A DNA stretch of 17,904 nucleotides from Proteiniphilum sp. UBA4084 (GCA_002383605.1 DFYK01000053.1:1-17904), one strand, 5' to 3'. Counted from the stretch's first letter, positions 1 to 7,226 are shown. Translations and numbers: made by a program. The notes: generated by a model not told the origin, from the letters alone.

Positions 1-778
1 TCACAGAGTAGGAAAATTTTTTTGCTTTACAATTCTGCAACATCACTCCGCCATTTTTATCGTCGGCATTGGTGAGTGCAAAGGCGTCGGAAGGGAGATT
101 GTCGAAAAACGATTTCTTCACATTCCGGTATTCCAGCATATTCTTGTGATAATCGAGATGATCCTGGGTGAGGTTGGTAAAGATGCCACCCGCAAAACGA
201 AGACCATGAATCCGCTTCTGATGGATGGCGTGTGAGCTTACTTCCATAAAGGCATGTCCACATCCGGCATCCACCATCATCCGAAGATATCCATTCAGCG
301 TGATGGGATCAACAGTGGTGTGTGTGGTAGCATAACGTTCATCGTTCACAAAGTTGGCTACGGTGGAAAGCAGTCCGGCAGGATATCCCAGGCTGCGGAA
401 CGTTTTGTAAAGCAGGGTGGCAATGGTCGTCTTGCCGTTGGTGCCGGTCACGCCCACCAGCTGCAGCTCTTCCGAAGGATTTCCGAACCACTGTGAGGCT
501 ATGAGGGCGAGTGCCAGTGTGCTGTCTTCGACCTGCACGTAGGTAACCCGGGAGAAATATTCTTCAATCATCGGCTTATCATACACCACCACAGCCGCCT
601 CCTGTTCAATTGCTTTCCCGATGTAAGCGTGGCCATCGGTGCATATTCCTTCTACCGCAATAAACAGCGAGCCCTGGGTTACGGTGCGCGAGTCGGAAGT
701 AATGCCGGTTACTTCTACTTCTTCGTTGCCACGAATAGCAATGACACGGCATTTTTCTATTAATTTCTGTAGTTTCAT
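1..778 (-). CDS. murE: UDP-N-acetylmuramoyl-tripeptide synthetase MurE (3' end outside window)
   Basis: This is the N-terminal ~259 codons of a Mur ligase; the gene runs off the left edge of the window. It would add the third amino acid (usually meso-diaminopimelate in this phylum) to UDP-MurNAc-L-Ala-D-Glu in the cytoplasm, using ATP. The start is ATG at 778 (MKLQKLIEKC). The N-terminal substrate domain shows the SDSRTVTQGSLFIA segment (res. 28-41). The ATP-binding P-loop GVTGTNGKTT lies at res. 109-118, and the central domain carries MEVSSHAI and TNLTQDHLDYH, both typical of MurE rather than MurC, MurD or MurF. The start lies only 3 bases after the ftsI stop, so the two are almost certainly co-transcribed and translationally coupled. 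No frameshift is seen in the visible part. The C-terminal domain that would show the DAP/Lys specificity motif is not in the window. Confidence 0.96.
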   Translation of the reverse strand, partial: MKLQKLIEKCRVIAIRGNEEVEVTGITSDSRTVTQGSLFIAVEGICTDGHAYIGKAIEQEAAVVVYDKPMIEEYFSRVTYVQVEDSTLALALIASQWFGNPSEELQLVGVTGTNGKTTIATLLYKTFRSLGYPAGLLSTVANFVNDERYATTHTTVDPITLNGYLRMMVDAGCGHAFMEVSSHAIHQKRIHGLRFAGGIFTNLTQDHLDYHKNMLEYRNVKKSFFDNLPSDAFALTNADDKNGGVMLQNCKAKKFSYSV

Positions 779-781
779 ACG

Positions 782-2983
782 CTATTGTAATGTGATGGTG
801 ATGGTTGTTCCTCTTACCAATTTCTGACCCGGCATGAATGATTGGGATACAACTTTTCCGGCGCCGGTCAGGTTTGTCCTGAGTCCCATTTTCTCCAGCA
901 GGTATACGGCATCACGTGCACCCATACCACGCACATCGGGGATCAGCGACCTGTTTAATGTCAGGGTCTGTGGTTGATAAACCAGGCTATCCTGTGTCAT
1001 CTTCACCCAATCGGTTGCTTCATCCGGTTTGCTGACAGGATAATTCAACAGGGTGAGCAGTTTCTGATTCTGTTTCCAGTTACCATGCTTTATGACAGGT
1101 TCTTTTTGCAGGGTGGAATCTATTTTGCAGTCATCCACGGTGAGCTGCACTTTTCGCACATAGGTCTGTTCGGCAATGTTTTTGAATACCATGCCGGCCA
1201 TACCGCCACCCGAGGGTACCCCTTTTGGTTTTCTCAGACCCACAAATATGGTGTACATCGGCTTGTCGGCAGGGAAATATCCGCAAAAGGAAACATAATA
1301 TCCGCCGTACCCGCCACCCGAAGCTATTTGTGCGGTACCCGTCTTCCCTGCAATGGGGAAATAATCAGAGTCCACCACCCGGGCTGTTCCTTCTTCAACG
1401 ACACCCACCAGCATCTCCTGTATTTGCTGCAATGTTGTTTCCTTGCACATCTTCGGGTTGATCACTTCCGCCTCCATCTCCCTAGTAACTTTACCATCTT
1501 TCACAAATTGTTTGGCGATAAAAGGCTTGATCATGTTGCCGCCATTGGCGATGCCATTATAAAACATCAGCATATAGATGGGCGGAATCTTCGTTTCGTA
1601 GCCGAACGACATCCACGGGAGCGTTGTCCTGGACCAATAGTTGGTTTTATCATCTGGAAAACGGATGGAGGATGTTCCTTCAATTCCGTTGAGCGGCACA
1701 TCCCACTTAAGTTGTTTTCTCAAGCCGATCCGGTCTATGCCTTCCACATATTTGGCGGGGTTGTCTTCGTATCCCTTCAATACAATTTTGCTCATTACCA
1801 CGTTTGAGGAGATGGCTATACCCTCTGCCACCGTGAGAAAACCTCTGTTCTGGCCTCGACGCCAGTAATGATCGCGTACCCATCTTTTGTTGTATTGAAA
1901 GAGGCCGTTGCCCACGTAAAAGGAGTCGGTGGGAGTCACCACACCATCATCGAGTGCCACCATGGCCGTCACCGTTTTAAAGGTAGATCCCGGCTCGTTC
2001 ATATAAGAAAATGCATTGGGATTTCCTTCGGCATAATCGCCACTGCTTAACCTATCGAGGTTCACAATTCCTTTGATCTCGCCGCTTTGTACCTCCATGA
2101 TGATGGCGGTACCTGATTCGGCTTCTGTTTCCACCAGTTTGTCACGCAGGGAACGCTCCGCAATATCCTGGATATCCGCATCGATGGTCGTGACAATATC
2201 CCAGCCCTCTTCTGCCGGCTTTTCCACCACATCCATCCACTTTCCCTGAATCTTCTGCCGGAATTTCACACCCGGGACGCCACTCAACAGAGAATCATAT
2301 TTCAACTCCAGGCCGCTGGCTCCCCCCTTCTCCAGGTCCTTATACACATTTCCGACGGTGCGGGTTGCCAGGTTTCCAAAAGGTTTCTTGCGTGCATTCC
2401 GCTCTTCGGCGATCAATCCGCTACGGTTTGAACGCTGGTTCCAGAAGGGATAGGTACGGATCTCCTTTAGCTCGACATAGGAAATGTCCCGTCGTAGTAT
2501 TTTCACATAACGGGAACGAATGGGTACTTTTTTGTCGGATCCCCTTGCCTGATTTTCCCGGATCTCCCGTTCCTCTTTTTCCCGCATCATCCACCCGCTC
2601 ATGATCACATTCTTATATTGTGCGGCCGAACGGTCAGGAAATTTTTTGGACAGCGCAACAGAAAGGTCACCTACGTATTTCTCAAGGGTATCTTTCTCCA
2701 TACCGCCAGCCCAGAAGTCCATATAGATGCTGTATAACGGTTCGGTCGTAGCAAGCAGTTTGCCGTCGTACGTGTAGATATTTCCCCGTTTAGGTAGAAT
2801 CACCCGGTCCTTGATGACCGTTTCTTTTACACCCACTTCGCGCCATTTCTTTCCTTCGGTAGTAAACACAATTTTGGCAGCCTTGAAAATGATCGCCACG
2901 GCTAAAAACATCAATAGGGCCACGATCAGACCGTATCGCCCCAAAACACCTTTTTTATCTCTTCTTTTCTGTTCGTGCATCAT
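782..2983 (-). CDS. ftsI: Penicillin-binding protein FtsI-type transpeptidase with PASTA domain
   Basis: This is a 733-residue class B PBP, the septal peptidoglycan DD-transpeptidase of the divisome. A short basic cytoplasmic N-terminus is followed by one membrane anchor (about res. 17-37). A dimerisation/pedestal region follows, with RGNIYTYDGKLLA (res. 66-78). The transpeptidase domain has all three catalytic boxes: STFK with nucleophile Ser333 (333-336), SSN (392-394) and KTGT (547-550). A single C-terminal PASTA domain spans about 677-733 (SLIPDVRGMGARDAVYLLEK), a common form in Bacteroidota FtsI. The start is the first of two consecutive Met codons; the second is equally possible. It lies 43 bases after the ftsL-like stop and 3 bases before murE, as expected for a dcw operon. 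A large ORF on the opposite strand is a shadow. Confidence 0.97.
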   Translation of the reverse strand: MMHEQKRRDKKGVLGRYGLIVALLMFLAVAIIFKAAKIVFTTEGKKWREVGVKETVIKDRVILPKRGNIYTYDGKLLATTEPLYSIYMDFWAGGMEKDTLEKYVGDLSVALSKKFPDRSAAQYKNVIMSGWMMREKEEREIRENQARGSDKKVPIRSRYVKILRRDISYVELKEIRTYPFWNQRSNRSGLIAEERNARKKPFGNLATRTVGNVYKDLEKGGASGLELKYDSLLSGVPGVKFRQKIQGKWMDVVEKPAEEGWDIVTTIDADIQDIAERSLRDKLVETEAESGTAIIMEVQSGEIKGIVNLDRLSSGDYAEGNPNAFSYMNEPGSTFKTVTAMVALDDGVVTPTDSFYVGNGLFQYNKRWVRDHYWRRGQNRGFLTVAEGIAISSNVVMSKIVLKGYEDNPAKYVEGIDRIGLRKQLKWDVPLNGIEGTSSIRFPDDKTNYWSRTTLPWMSFGYETKIPPIYMLMFYNGIANGGNMIKPFIAKQFVKDGKVTREMEAEVINPKMCKETTLQQIQEMLVGVVEEGTARVVDSDYFPIAGKTGTAQIASGGGYGGYYVSFCGYFPADKPMYTIFVGLRKPKGVPSGGGMAGMVFKNIAEQTYVRKVQLTVDDCKIDSTLQKEPVIKHGNWKQNQKLLTLLNYPVSKPDEATDWVKMTQDSLVYQPQTLTLNRSLIPDVRGMGARDAVYLLEKMGLRTNLTGAGKVVSQSFMPGQKLVRGTTITITLQ

Positions 2984-3026
2984 TTTCGGATTTAAGCATT
3001 ACGGGCCCGCTGCTTGGTCTTTCGTG

Positions 3027-3365
3027 CTAATCTTTCTCCTTTTTATTGAGATAATATATTGGCTCAGTGGTCACCTTCAGTTCCAGTCCTGCCTCTGCCA
3101 CCCGTCGTTCAATTTCTCCCTGCCTGCTTGCCTCAGTCAGGCTGGAAGAGATGGTGAGTGACTCATATTTTGCATCTTTCAGCACCTGCTCCAGACGCTC
3201 GATCTCCGACATTTTTTGCAATACCTTATAGCGATGTCCGATAAACAAAAACATAATTGCCACAATTGCGATGATGAACCGCATGTTCTTGAGGAAGTAG
3301 TTCTCGGTGAGAACACTTCCTCCAAAAACATGGACAAACGATTTGCGTATGTTATCGAACTTCAT
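3027..3365 (-). CDS. ftsL: FtsL-like small bitopic division protein
   Basis: This 112-residue protein is called mainly from position and architecture. It has a soluble N-terminus of ~27 residues, one strongly hydrophobic segment (about res. 29-44, MRFIIAIVAIMFLFIG), and then a charged, helical, probably coiled-coil stretch (KVLQKMSEIERLEQVLKDAKYE, about res. 47-68). The C-terminus is short. FtsL sits at this place in dcw clusters, between rsmH and ftsI, and would bridge FtsB/FtsQ to FtsW-FtsI in the inner membrane. FtsL sequences diverge strongly, so primary sequence alone is not decisive. The start ATG at 3365 lies directly downstream of a 7-bp tandem repeat. No strong Shine-Dalgarno is seen, which is usual in Bacteroidota. 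Confidence 0.8.
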   Translation of the reverse strand: MKFDNIRKSFVHVFGGSVLTENYFLKNMRFIIAIVAIMFLFIGHRYKVLQKMSEIERLEQVLKDAKYESLTISSSLTEASRQGEIERRVAEAGLELKVTTEPIYYLNKKEKD

Positions 3366-3375
3366 ATTTTAGCGG

Positions 3376-3403
3376 TCAGCTGTCAGCGTTCAGCCATCAG
3401 CTC
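3376..3403. repeat. Four tandem 7-bp units TCAGCnn upstream of ftsL
   Basis: TCAGC occurs at 3376, 3383, 3390 and 3397, exactly 7 bases apart; on the transcribed (minus) strand this reads as repeated GCTGA. A related stretch (AGCTGATAGCT) lies at 3499-3509, overlapping the end of rsmH. The 143-base space between rsmH and the ftsL-like gene (3366-3508) holds no ORF. Besides this repeat there is only a weak stem (AGCTC...GAGCT) next to it. Short GCTGA-type tandem repeats are, as far as I recall, scattered in intergenic regions of many Bacteroidales; their role is unknown. Confidence 0.75.
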
Positions 3404-3508
3404 TTTTGGGAGCGAGCTTTATGCTTCGGCCTTATGTATTTAATTTTTTGTATTACTGTTCAATTCTTTTGATCATCCCCAGCGTCCAAATAGGTTACAG
3501 CTGATAGC

Positions 3509-4432
3509 TTATTCCTTTTTCTCTGCAATGCGCAGTTTTGCACTTCGCGACCGAGGGTTTTGCTGTTGTTCCTCTTCTGCAGGTAAAATCACTTTGCGGT
3601 TTACCTGTTCAAAAGGAGCTTCTATGTTACCATAAAAGTCCCGGATCAATGTTCCCTCAAAGTTGCCTGTTCTGAAAAAGTTCTTGACCAGGCGATCTTC
3701 CAGCGAGTGATAGGAGATGACGCTCAACCGCCCTCCCGGCTTCAACACCTGTAGCGCCTGTGTAAGCATTTCGGTCAGTGCCTCCATTTCACCGTTTACT
3801 TCAATGCGGAGAGCCTGAAAAGCCTGTGCCAGTATTTTCTTCTCCCGATCTTTGAAGACAAACGGCTCCAGAATAGCAAGCAAGTCGTTTGTCTCTGCTA
3901 TCTTCTTCGTCTGCCTGTATGCAACGACCGCGGAAGCTATCCTGTACGCGTTCTTGAGTTCTCCGTATTTTAAGAAGATATCACGCAATTTATCTTCCGG
4001 ATATTCATTGAGAATATCCGCTGCACTTTTCTGGGCACTGCGGTTCATGCGCATATCCAGATCTCCATTAAAACGAAATGAAAAGCCGCGTCCCGCGTCG
4101 TCGAAGTGATGCGACGACACACCCAGGTCGGCCAGCACCCCGTCCACTTCATCGGCACCGAGGTAACGAAGGAAATTCTTCAAAAACCGGAAGTTACTTC
4201 TTACGAATGTGAAACGGGGATCGCCGATGGCGTTCAGTCCCGCATCCTCATCCTGGTCGAAAGCAATGAGGCGCCCGTTTTTATTTAATCGGCGCAAGAT
4301 TTCACGGGAATGACCACCCCCACCAAAAGTGACATCTACATACACGCCGGAGGGACGGATATCCAACCCGTCGATGCTTTCATTGAGCAAAGCCGGAATA
4401 TGATATGCCATCTGACTGCCGTTATTTACCAT
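3509..4432 (-). CDS. rsmH: 16S rRNA m4C1402 N4-methyltransferase RsmH (MraW)
   Basis: This 307-residue SAM-dependent methyltransferase modifies N4 of cytidine 1402 in the 16S rRNA decoding centre. Family marks are AYHIPALLNESID near the start, the SAM-binding loop VDVTFGGGGHSREIL (res. 32-46), FDQDEDA (58-64), LADLGVSSHHFD (100-111), RIEVNGEMEAL, the VISYHSLEDRLVKNFF segment, and the basic RSRSAKLRIAEK tail. Length is normal for the family (~300-315). ATG at 4432 is 11 bases after the mraZ stop. Met8 (MAYHIPALL) at 4411 aligns well with shorter homologues and could be the true start; neither has a convincing Shine-Dalgarno. Its place as second gene after mraZ is the classic dcw order. Confidence 0.97.
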   Translation of the reverse strand: MVNNGSQMAYHIPALLNESIDGLDIRPSGVYVDVTFGGGGHSREILRRLNKNGRLIAFDQDEDAGLNAIGDPRFTFVRSNFRFLKNFLRYLGADEVDGVLADLGVSSHHFDDAGRGFSFRFNGDLDMRMNRSAQKSAADILNEYPEDKLRDIFLKYGELKNAYRIASAVVAYRQTKKIAETNDLLAILEPFVFKDREKKILAQAFQALRIEVNGEMEALTEMLTQALQVLKPGGRLSVISYHSLEDRLVKNFFRTGNFEGTLIRDFYGNIEAPFEQVNRKVILPAEEEQQQNPRSRSAKLRIAEKKE

Positions 4433-4443
4433 AGCCCTGAAAA

Positions 4444-4896
4444 TTAAGGGAAGTGCGCCATCAACTGCTGCAAGGCAGAAGAAAATTCTCCTGGATCAAC
4501 CAAGGGTTGCTCCAGCTTTTCTTTTGACCAAATCTCAATGGTTTCATCTACACCGAGGAAGCGGACATCTGAACCGATGGAAGCCATCTGCAGATAACGT
4601 TTTGATATAAGTATACGCCCGCTCGTATCCATCTCAAGCCTTTCGGCGTCTAACACAAACTGACGGAAAATTTGCTGCTGCTCCCTGTTCCACTTGTTCA
4701 GTCGGCTACGAAGCGTTTCAATCTCTTTCTCCCAAACACTTCCCGGGTACAATACCAGACATTCCTGAAAAATATCTTTTCGAAGCACCAAAAACTCCTC
4801 ACCCTCGCACTGCAAGCGCTTGCGAAATATTGCCGGCACAAAAATTCGACCCTTTGCATCGGCCTTGGCTTCCATATTTCCCAGAAACTGCAACAT
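4444..4896 (-). CDS. mraZ: MraZ, dcw-cluster transcriptional regulator
   Basis: MraZ is an AbrB-fold DNA-binding protein that represses its own dcw promoter by binding short phased GTGGG-type repeats. I place the start at ATG 4896 (MLQFLGNMEAK), giving 150 residues, the usual length, and an N-terminus like other Bacteroidota MraZ. The longer reading frame up to 5007 would run through the putative operator and adds sequence with no MraZ character. Two AbrB-like half-modules are visible: EAKADAKGRIFVPAIFRK (about res. 9-26) with the conserved D-x-K-G-R, and the second DTSGRILISKRYL. It is the first gene of the minus-strand cluster, and the rsmH start follows 11 bases after its stop. Confidence 0.95.
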   Translation of the reverse strand: MLQFLGNMEAKADAKGRIFVPAIFRKRLQCEGEEFLVLRKDIFQECLVLYPGSVWEKEIETLRSRLNKWNREQQQIFRQFVLDAERLEMDTSGRILISKRYLQMASIGSDVRFLGVDETIEIWSKEKLEQPLVDPGEFSSALQQLMAHFP

Positions 4897-4946
4897 TTCT
4901 CTATCAATTTCAAACGGATAGAACCATTCACGCTGTAAAATTACAA

Positions 4947-4976
4947 AATAAACCACTTTCCCCCACATTTCCACAC
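4947..4976 (-). promoter_or_regulatory. Putative MraZ operator: three 10-bp phased repeats
   Basis: Read on the minus strand, three consecutive 10-base units begin with GTG: GTGTGGAAAT (4976-4967), GTGGGGGAAA (4966-4957) and GTGGTTTATT (4956-4947). MraZ of other bacteria binds TGGG-type direct repeats with 10-bp periodicity just downstream of the mra promoter. The spacing and position here, between the proposed -7 element and the mraZ ATG, match that layout. The third unit is degenerate. The assignment is by pattern and position. Confidence 0.7.
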
Positions 4977-5004
4977 AACATTTTACCAAAAAGTTATCAA
5001 CAGC

Positions 5005-5012
5005 CAAAAATA
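5005..5012 (-). promoter_or_regulatory. Candidate -7 element (TATTTTTG) of the mraZ/dcw promoter
   Basis: On the minus strand 5012-5005 reads TATTTTTG, an exact match to the Bacteroidota sigma-ABfr -7 consensus TAnnTTTG. Transcription would start near 4998-5000, giving a leader of about 100 bases with the GTGG repeats at roughly +22 onward, as in other MraZ-controlled promoters. I see no good TTTG -33 element at the expected distance, so confidence is moderate. A weaker alternative (TTATTTTG, 4951-4944) lies inside the repeat block. Confidence 0.45.
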
Positions 5013-5131
5013 AAACTGCAACATATTGTTTTTATGCACATTAATACTATTCGGAAGTTACATTACAGCAAGTTTCCAATTGTAAATGAAGAAATTTGTT
5101 CAATCATATCCGATGCGTTCACGATTTTTTG

Positions 5132-5139
5132 TACATTTG
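5132..5139 (+). promoter_or_regulatory. Candidate -7 element (TACATTTG) for the glsA-glsB pair
   Basis: TACATTTG at 5132-5139 matches TAnnTTTG exactly and lies about 29 bases before the acyltransferase ATG (5168), so the 5' leader would be short (~20-25 bases). The -33 region lacks a clear TTTG. It diverges from the mraZ promoter; the two -7 elements are ~120 bases apart in the 271-base intergenic region (4897-5167). Confidence 0.5.
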
Positions 5140-5167
5140 CCTCGTATTAGAAGTAGAGGAAGAAACA

Positions 5168-5992
5168 ATGAGCCAAGAGAATGGATTCAGGATTGATGTG
5201 GACAATATTTTAAAAGCCAAGGCATCGAAATATTACCACAGAATCCCCCGGTTTCTGATAAATTACCTTAAGCGTACACTGCACCAGGACGATATCAACG
5301 GAATTCTTTCCCGGAATAAGGAGGTGGAGGGTGTGGAATTCATGCGTGCGCTGGTGGACAAAGAGTTCAAATTACAACTACACATCATTGGAGAAGAGAA
5401 TATTCCCGAACAGGGGAAATTCACCTTTGCTTCCAACCATCCGCTTGGTGGGCTCGACGGGATTTGTCTCTCCGCATATCTAGGCAAAAAATACGATGGG
5501 CAGATCAAGTATCTGGTAAACGATGTCCTCTATTTTATTGATCCGCTGAAACCAATCTTTGTGCCGATTAACAAATATGGCGCCCAGGCCAAAGAATCAG
5601 CAAAAGCCATCAATGAGGCCTATGCATCCGGGAATCAAATTATTACATTCCCTGCAGGATTGTGTTCCCGCAAAATAAAAGGGAAGATCATCGATCTGGA
5701 GTGGATGAAGAATTTTATTGTCAAGTCGGTAGAGCACCAAAGGGACATCATTCCCGTACATTTTGAAGGCAGAAATTCCAATTTCTTTTACAACTTCGCA
5801 AATCTTCGCAAATCATCCGGAATGAAATTCAACATCGAATTAATCTGGTTGCCCGACGAGATGTTTAAAAACAGCCACCACGAATTCACCATCAAGTTTG
5901 GCAAACCCATACCCTGGCAGACATTCGACAAATCAAAAACTCCGCAGGAATGGGCGCAATATGTAAAAGATGTGGTTTATACGTTGAAATGA
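5168..5992 (+). CDS. glsA: PlsC-like O-acyltransferase, GlsA-type (glycine lipid synthesis)
   Basis: This 274-residue acyltransferase would add a second fatty acid, by ester linkage, to the N-(3-hydroxyacyl)-glycine made by the next gene, giving the diacylated glycine lipids of Bacteroidota membranes. The start is ATG 5168 (MSQENGFRID): it has an AGAGGA Shine-Dalgarno at 5155-5160. An in-frame upstream ATG at 5096 would start before the proposed promoter and is rejected. The catalytic block is SNHPLGGLDG (res. 89-98), with His91 and Asp97; the spacing is H-x5-D rather than the H-x4-D of classical PlsC. The second block is FPAGLCSRK (161-169), in place of the usual FPEGTRS. No membrane-spanning segment is obvious. 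It is followed by the GNAT gene after 24 bases. The family call is firm; the exact substrate is inferred from the pair. Confidence 0.85.
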   Translation: MSQENGFRIDVDNILKAKASKYYHRIPRFLINYLKRTLHQDDINGILSRNKEVEGVEFMRALVDKEFKLQLHIIGEENIPEQGKFTFASNHPLGGLDGICLSAYLGKKYDGQIKYLVNDVLYFIDPLKPIFVPINKYGAQAKESAKAINEAYASGNQIITFPAGLCSRKIKGKIIDLEWMKNFIVKSVEHQRDIIPVHFEGRNSNFFYNFANLRKSSGMKFNIELIWLPDEMFKNSHHEFTIKFGKPIPWQTFDKSKTPQEWAQYVKDVVYTLK

Positions 5993-6016
5993 TGTTTATC
6001 TTCAAACGATAAAAGA

Positions 6017-7048
6017 ATGGAAAAGATCATAGAACCAGTATCCAAGGAACTGATAAAAAGCGAACTAACCGTACAGAAAAGGGTCAGGAGCACCAACAAA
6101 GCCAACAACGAGATATATGTTTTTACCGCACACAACTCGCCCAATCTGATGCGTGAGGTGGGGCGGCTGCGCGAAATCGCATTCCGTCACTATGGTGGTG
6201 GCACGGGACTCGAAGCCGATATCGATCAATATGATACCATGGAGATCCCCTATAGACAGATGATTGTCTGGGACCCTGAAAACGAGGAGATACTGGGAGG
6301 ATATCGTTTTATTTACGGCTCCGATGTGGAGTTCGACGAGCAGGGAAAACCAAAACTTGCCACAGCACATTTGTTAAATTTCTCACAGGAATTTATCAAT
6401 GAATATCTGCCCTGCACGGTGGAACTGGGGCGTTCTTTTGTCTCCCTTGAATATCAGTCGACCCTGTTGGGTAGAAAAGGAATTTTTGCACTCGACAATC
6501 TGTGGGATGGATTGGGCGCTCTTACCGTGATCGATCCCGATATCCGGTATTTCTTTGGTAAAGTAACCATGTATGGTACCTACAACAAGGATGCCCGCAA
6601 TATGATTCTCTATTTCCTAAACAAACATTTTCCCGATGAAAAAAAGATGGTTACGCCCATCGAGCCCCTTGAGACAGGAACCAATATAGAGAAAATGCAA
6701 CATCTTTTCCACGACCGCAGCTTTAAGGAGGATTATAAAATTCTCAACCGGGAAGTACGTGCGCTGGGGTATAACATTCCGCCGTTGATTAATGCGTATA
6801 TGAGCCTGTCGCCCACCATGCGGTTCTTTGGAACCGCCGTAAACGATGAATTCGGACAGGTTGAAGAGTCGGGTATCCTCATCGAGATAGACCAGATACT
6901 CGAAGAAAAGCGGGCCCGTCATATCGAAACCTATCTTAAAAGCAAACCCAGCCGACGTTTTCTGATCAGGCTCAGAAGATTGATCTCTACAAAAGGGAAA
7001 AAAAGAAAAGTAACAGTTTCCAGAGTCAAAACAGAAAGAAAGAATTAA
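6017..7048 (+). CDS. glsB: OlsB-like GNAT N-acyltransferase, GlsB-type (N-acyl-glycine synthase)
   Basis: This is a 343-residue cytoplasmic or membrane-peripheral N-acyltransferase of the ornithine-lipid OlsB/GNAT-like family. In Bacteroides the homologous GlsB transfers a 3-hydroxyacyl chain from acyl-ACP to glycine, the first step to glycine lipids and the related serine-dipeptido lipids. Family marks are MREVGRLREIAFR near res. 45-57, the YDTMEIPYRQMIVWD segment (72-86), GGYRFIYG (94-101), and VELGRSFVSLEYQ (135-147), the counterpart of the OlsB ELGRS motif. The C-terminus is long and ends in a very basic tail (RRFLIRLRRLISTKGKKRK), which may hold the enzyme on the membrane. It is the second gene of a two-gene operon; a regulatory region of over 300 bases follows. 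Glycine rather than ornithine is inferred from phylum and pairing. Confidence 0.87.
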   Translation: MEKIIEPVSKELIKSELTVQKRVRSTNKANNEIYVFTAHNSPNLMREVGRLREIAFRHYGGGTGLEADIDQYDTMEIPYRQMIVWDPENEEILGGYRFIYGSDVEFDEQGKPKLATAHLLNFSQEFINEYLPCTVELGRSFVSLEYQSTLLGRKGIFALDNLWDGLGALTVIDPDIRYFFGKVTMYGTYNKDARNMILYFLNKHFPDEKKMVTPIEPLETGTNIEKMQHLFHDRSFKEDYKILNREVRALGYNIPPLINAYMSLSPTMRFFGTAVNDEFGQVEESGILIEIDQILEEKRARHIETYLKSKPSRRFLIRLRRLISTKGKKRKVTVSRVKTERKN

Positions 7049-7107
7049 AGGTCTGCGTACGACGAATTTCAACTTATCTGTCCCGATAAAACTATTTTTT
7101 CAATCAG

Positions 7108-7122
7108 ATCGAAACATTCGAT
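7108..7122. repeat. Inverted repeat ATCGAA-ACA-TTCGAT
   Basis: Two perfect 6-base arms are separated by 3 bases. It could be a second operator or a small hairpin. There is no T-tract behind it on either strand, so it is not a good terminator. Confidence 0.4.
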
Positions 7123-7157
7123 AACTAATTGACAATACATTTTTTAGCCACCAAAAA

Positions 7158-7173
7158 ATGCAATCGATTGCAT
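7158..7173. promoter_or_regulatory. LacI/GalR-type operator palindrome
   Basis: ATGCAATCGATTGCAT is a perfect 16-bp palindrome with the central CG and flanking TG...CA that define LacI/GalR family operators (pattern TGnAAnCGnTTnCA, fully matched at 7159-7172). Several non-Bacteroides members of the phylum control maltose/starch loci with a LacI-family regulator instead of SusR, and this site stands in front of an alpha-glucan locus. Its centre is about 60 bases upstream of the best -7 element, which fits activation; it is just downstream of the weaker TACATTTT candidate, which would fit repression. No LacI gene is in the window. Confidence 0.65.
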
Positions 7174-7226
7174 GCCCAATCGAGGTTAATTACGCCTTTT
7201 TCATAACCACACCTTTTTTGATATTC

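Noticed and set aside
974..1807. 277-codon open frame on the plus strand opposite ftsI
   Set aside because: It lies entirely within the ftsI gene, whose three catalytic boxes are intact; the translation is rich in His/Cys/Phe with no recognisable domain. A shadow frame.
4994..5002. DnaA-box-like TTATCAACA
   Set aside because: A single site with a mismatch to TTATCCACA, no cluster, no dnaA/dnaN or AT-rich unwinding array nearby.
4897..5007. N-terminal extension of mraZ to an ATG at 5007
   Set aside because: It would place coding sequence across the GTGG repeats and add 37 residues absent from MraZ proteins.
5096..5167. N-terminal extension of the acyltransferase to an ATG at 5096
   Set aside because: The -7 element at 5132-5139 and the AGAGGA before 5168 point to the shorter form.
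7129..7134. TTGACA resembling a sigma-70 -35 box
   Set aside because: Bacteroidota primary sigma factors do not use this element, and no matching TATAAT lies 17 bases downstream.
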